Assembly (NCBI GenBank): GCA_044432945.1
Contig: JAWXUD010000034.1
Coordinates: 1 to 16,447 of the forward strand
DNA: 16,447 bases
Source: JAWXUD01 sp044432945
GTDB taxonomy: Bacteria > Cyanobacteriota > Vampirovibrionia > Gastranaerophilales > Gastranaerophilaceae
Reading direction: 5' to 3'
Made by a program: the position numbers and the translations under genes. Below the pieces are notes generated by a model that worked only from the letters and a program-made list of their open reading frames with translations, did no database searches and was not told the DNA's origin. Below, piece by piece: positions 14,255 to 16,447 of this stretch (its first letter is position 1; each line of letters begins with the position of its first letter).

Positions 14255-14944
14255 TTAATTACTTTCTCCTGCTCTATAACCGCACCAAGCATAAATTGGT
14301 GCTAGTAGTTTCTCAAGATGAAGCGATTTAGCAAATGGCATTTTGCTGACAACAAAAACTCCAAAAGCGTCATCAACGTTCGCTATAGCGTCTTTAATCG
14401 TTAATTTTCTATCAGGAACTTTATCGTGTGGGTCATTGATTTTATTAGACATTTCAGCTGCTAGGTGCATTCCAGCGAATAAAGTTGCAAATGTAGTCCC
14501 TATTTTTGTTGGTATGTTGTTCAATGGTTTTATCTTTTCGCAAACTTTTAGTGCAGGTATGACTGCTAAGGTAGGAACTGCTGCGTTAATAAATTGGAAT
14601 ACTCCTTCATTAATTTTTTGTTTTTTATTTTCAGGTTTATCTACTAAAATCCCAACCCCAGTACCTGCAACAACAGCACCCAGACTTACTCCAATCATTT
14701 CTTTTAAGTGATAGTTGACGTTTAGAGGACTAGTTTTTTGAGATTTGGCAAACCCCATTAATGGGATTAAAGCACCTAAGGTTGCCCCTGTTGCGACAGC
14801 AATTTTAGATTTAAGTGGAAGTTCTTCGTTGCGATGATTTCTATAAGTTGATATATCAAACTTGCGTGCTTGCTTGTTTTTAGACTTTTGCTCGCTCCCA
14901 GTTTGATATTGATAAAAGAATTTTTTTTCAGTAGCTCTAATCAT
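14255..14944 (-). CDS. multi-pass membrane protein of unknown function
   Basis: Family not recognised. The 229 residues begin with a basic, polar tail of about 45 residues. Four hydrophobic segments follow at about 47-66, 82-101, 115-134 and 147-165; they are rich in Gly and Ala (TGATLGALIPLMGF, SLGAVVAGTGVGIL), as in small pore or helical-hairpin proteins. A polar stretch (165-190, with NDPHDKVPDRK) leads to a C-terminal amphipathic part ending YAWCGYRAG. AGG lies 8-9 bases before the ATG. No terminator is seen between it and the convergent exported-protein gene; the first good minus-strand terminator is at 13648-13672. Codon use matches its neighbours. Confidence 0.75.
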   Translation of the reverse strand: MIRATEKKFFYQYQTGSEQKSKNKQARKFDISTYRNHRNEELPLKSKIAVATGATLGALIPLMGFAKSQKTSPLNVNYHLKEMIGVSLGAVVAGTGVGILVDKPENKKQKINEGVFQFINAAVPTLAVIPALKVCEKIKPLNNIPTKIGTTFATLFAGMHLAAEMSNKINDPHDKVPDRKLTIKDAIANVDDAFGVFVVSKMPFAKSLHLEKLLAPIYAWCGYRAGESN

Positions 14945-14963
14945 GCCTAACCTATCTTGTCAT

Positions 14964-14986
14964 AAAATCGCTAAAGATTTTTTTTT
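14964..14986 (+). terminator. weak plus-strand terminator
   Basis: AAAATC (14964-14969) and GATTTT (14976-14981) form an AT-rich 6-bp stem around GCTAAA, merging into nine T (14978-14986). It lies just past the 5' end of the 229-residue gene and is the first T-run hairpin available to plus-strand transcripts of the exported-protein gene. Confidence 0.35.
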
Positions 14987-14997
14987 GTTAGTTAAGC

Positions 14998-15003
14998 AAT
15001 ATA
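14998..15003 (-). promoter_or_regulatory. possible -10 box of the 229-residue gene
   Basis: TATATT on the minus strand (5 of 6 matches), about 55 bases upstream of the ATG. No convincing -35 was found. Confidence 0.25.
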
Positions 15004-15088
15004 GCACGAAAGATATTGAAAGTTCATTAGCTAGTTTTGTAGGATTTATCCTTTATTTAGTTAAATCACTAACATTGTTAATTTGTTG

Positions 15089-15117
15089 TTACATTCCTTA
15101 ATGATTTCGCATATTAA
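15089..15117 (+). promoter_or_regulatory. weak promoter candidate of the right-edge gene
   Basis: TATTAA at 15112-15117 has a poor -35 (TTACAT, 15089-15094) 17 bases upstream. The gap of about 240 bases between the two divergent genes otherwise holds a short palindrome (AGGATTTATCCT, about 15042-15053) and nothing else recognised. Confidence 0.25.
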
Positions 15118-15182
15118 TTAAAGAAATTAGGATATTTAGCCGATGAAAAATAATAATGTTATGATAAAAGGAAAATTATTCA

Positions 15183-16447
15183 ATGGGAATGGCGGCATCA
15201 CAAGCAAGATTTTTGGGGCTGACGGCACGTAAAAGTAATGTTGAATATGAAGGTCAACAAATCAACCAACAACGTACTACGCTATCCAATCAATCAGCAG
15301 CATACTATACAGAATTGTTAGGTATGTCTGTGCCGACCGTACCTTCTGTTGATGATTATACCTCTACTGTTTACACGTTCGAAGATGGTGCATTAAGTAA
15401 CACCGTTACAGCGTTAATTGCAAGCACAGACGGTACATATTCTTTAAGCTATTTAAGAAGCTATACAGATGATTTCGCAATCGTATCTTCAACATCAAGT
15501 ATCGTTACACAAACAACAGATGGAACAACTGGAGATGTAACTGGATATAGGATAGGTTCAAACACGCTAAGATCTCTTGGTGTTGTCGAAACTGAAGAAC
15601 GAGTCGGGAGTGCAATAACCTCTAATGGTGTGAGTTATTCAGTTTTGCAAGATGATGCTGGATATTATATTGATGAAATCGTTGGTGAAAAATTAGATTA
15701 TCAAACTTGTACTGAAGAAGAAATCGCAAATATTCAATATTATTATTATGATAGCTCATACCCTGATGAAATAACTCAATATTATAAAGATGCAGACGAT
15801 TCTTTTTATTGTTATGATACTGATGGAAATAAAGTTACTAATAGTACTATAGATCAAGACGATATGATAATGGCATTGATTGATTCGAGCCAAACGGAGG
15901 CTCAGTATGCAGTAAGTTATGTTGAACAAAATACTGTTACTGGTGATTATGAAAAAGAAGTTTATGTTGATGATACTCAAAAAACATATCTGTCTGATGA
16001 ACAAATAGATTCAATTAAATACAATGTTTATGTATCTGATGATGAATATTTGTCAGGTCTGACATCTGATGAGTTGGCAGCACTAAAGACAGAAGAAGAA
16101 TCTTATCTAGCTATGTTGCGTGAAGAATTTGGTGAAGATACTGATTGGTTGGTAAAATATGTTGAAGATAGTTCAACAGGAGCACAAGTTCCATATTTTT
16201 ATCAGTTAGATACTCTTGAAAATGCACAATATAATGAAAACGGACATTCACAAAGCAATATTAGCTGCTATACAGTAGGCAGTGCAACTGTGAATGAAGA
16301 AATAAAAGCAGTTTCTGGTTGCGTACTAGAACAAGATAGTTCTGGACGTTATATCAACATATCAATACCAGTTTATGATTCGAGCGGTACTGCAACTGGA
16401 ACATATACGACATATGCCCTAACAACAACGACTGCGACTGACCAAGA
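15183..16447 (+). CDS. large Tyr/acidic-rich protein, N-terminal part only
   Basis: The frame stays open for 421 codons to the window end, so the 3' end is missing. The start is the ATG at 15183 (AAAAGGA lies 10 bases upstream); a second in-frame ATG at 15189 is possible. No signal peptide is seen. Residues 1-45 form a Gln-rich helix (QARFLGLTARKSNVEYEGQQ, then INQQRTTLSNQSAAYY), and the rest looks beta-rich, with many Thr, Ser, Tyr, Asp and Glu and few Lys. Acidic Tyr-rich segments occur at about 176-215 and 275-300; EEIANIQYYYYDSS and DEQIDSIKYNVYVS look like diverged repeats. From memory this N-terminus recurs in Gastranaerophilales hypothetical proteins. Function unknown. Surface or flagellar export location would be a guess based on the lack of a signal peptide and the rod operon 2.6 kb away. 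Confidence 0.8.
   Translation, partial: MGMAASQARFLGLTARKSNVEYEGQQINQQRTTLSNQSAAYYTELLGMSVPTVPSVDDYTSTVYTFEDGALSNTVTALIASTDGTYSLSYLRSYTDDFAIVSSTSSIVTQTTDGTTGDVTGYRIGSNTLRSLGVVETEERVGSAITSNGVSYSVLQDDAGYYIDEIVGEKLDYQTCTEEEIANIQYYYYDSSYPDEITQYYKDADDSFYCYDTDGNKVTNSTIDQDDMIMALIDSSQTEAQYAVSYVEQNTVTGDYEKEVYVDDTQKTYLSDEQIDSIKYNVYVSDDEYLSGLTSDELAALKTEEESYLAMLREEFGEDTDWLVKYVEDSSTGAQVPYFYQLDTLENAQYNENGHSQSNISCYTVGSATVNEEIKAVSGCVLEQDSSGRYINISIPVYDSSGTATGTYTTYALTTTTATDQ

Noticed and set aside
15143..15232. Possible 29-residue ORF overlapping the start of the right-edge gene
   Set aside because: Its ribosome binding site is weak and its second half is an out-of-frame reading of the conserved N-terminus of the right-edge protein.
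15756..16004. Minus-strand open frame of about 82 codons
   Set aside because: Antisense to the continuous 421-codon plus-strand frame; its Ile-rich product reflects complemented acidic codons.
1..16447. Mobile elements, CRISPR arrays, tRNA or rRNA genes
   Set aside because: No transposase or integrase motif, no regularly spaced repeats, and no tRNA cloverleaf or rRNA segment was recognised on reading either strand.

Overview
The window is AT-rich bacterial chromosomal DNA with tightly packed genes, short Shine-Dalgarno motifs and A/T-rich promoters. Housekeeping proteins (PNPase, TsaB, TsaE, YebC, RqcP, a CNNM/CorC protein) and flagellar rod proteins place it in a free-living bacterium. The N-terminus of the truncated protein at the right edge, the lineage-specific-looking hypothetical proteins and the low GC suggest Gastranaerophilales (Vampirovibrionia/Melainabacteria, non-photosynthetic relatives of Cyanobacteria). 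That assignment rests on remembered family resemblance and was not tested by a search.

Layout. Positions 1-180 hold no clear gene, only small repeats, a hairpin and a possible 16-codon leader frame on the minus strand. From 2.9 kb leftward on the minus strand lie a 104-residue unknown gene, a terminator, and pnp with its own promoter and structured leader, ending in a strong terminator at about 181-208. At 2.9-4.3 kb (minus) is a 467-residue protein with an HNH-like C-terminus and an internal duplication. At 4.4-8.9 kb is a compact minus-strand operon, transcribed as CNNM/CorC protein, yebC, a GAF-GGDEF diguanylate cyclase, tsaE, tsaB, behind a good promoter at about 8974-9002. A secreted metallophosphoesterase (9.0-9.8 kb, minus) is divergent from rqcP (9.9 kb, plus).

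At 10.3-12.6 kb (plus) is a four-gene flagellar rod operon: two FlgF/FlgG-type proteins, FlgB and FlgC, closed by an intrinsic terminator. Next come a uridine-kinase-like P-loop kinase (plus), a small exported protein that appears to be made from a leaderless mRNA (plus), a convergent four-segment membrane protein (minus), and the start of a large Tyr/Asp/Glu/Thr-rich protein (plus) running off the right edge.

The most coherent theme is translation quality and RNA turnover: PNPase, t6A tRNA modification by TsaB/TsaE, YebC for ribosome stalling, and RqcP for ribosome-associated quality control. A c-di-GMP synthase is translationally coupled inside this set. No mobile element, CRISPR array, tRNA or rRNA gene was seen. 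The least explained parts are the 467-residue HNH-like protein, the right-edge protein, and the leaderless gene with its overlapping convergent partner.
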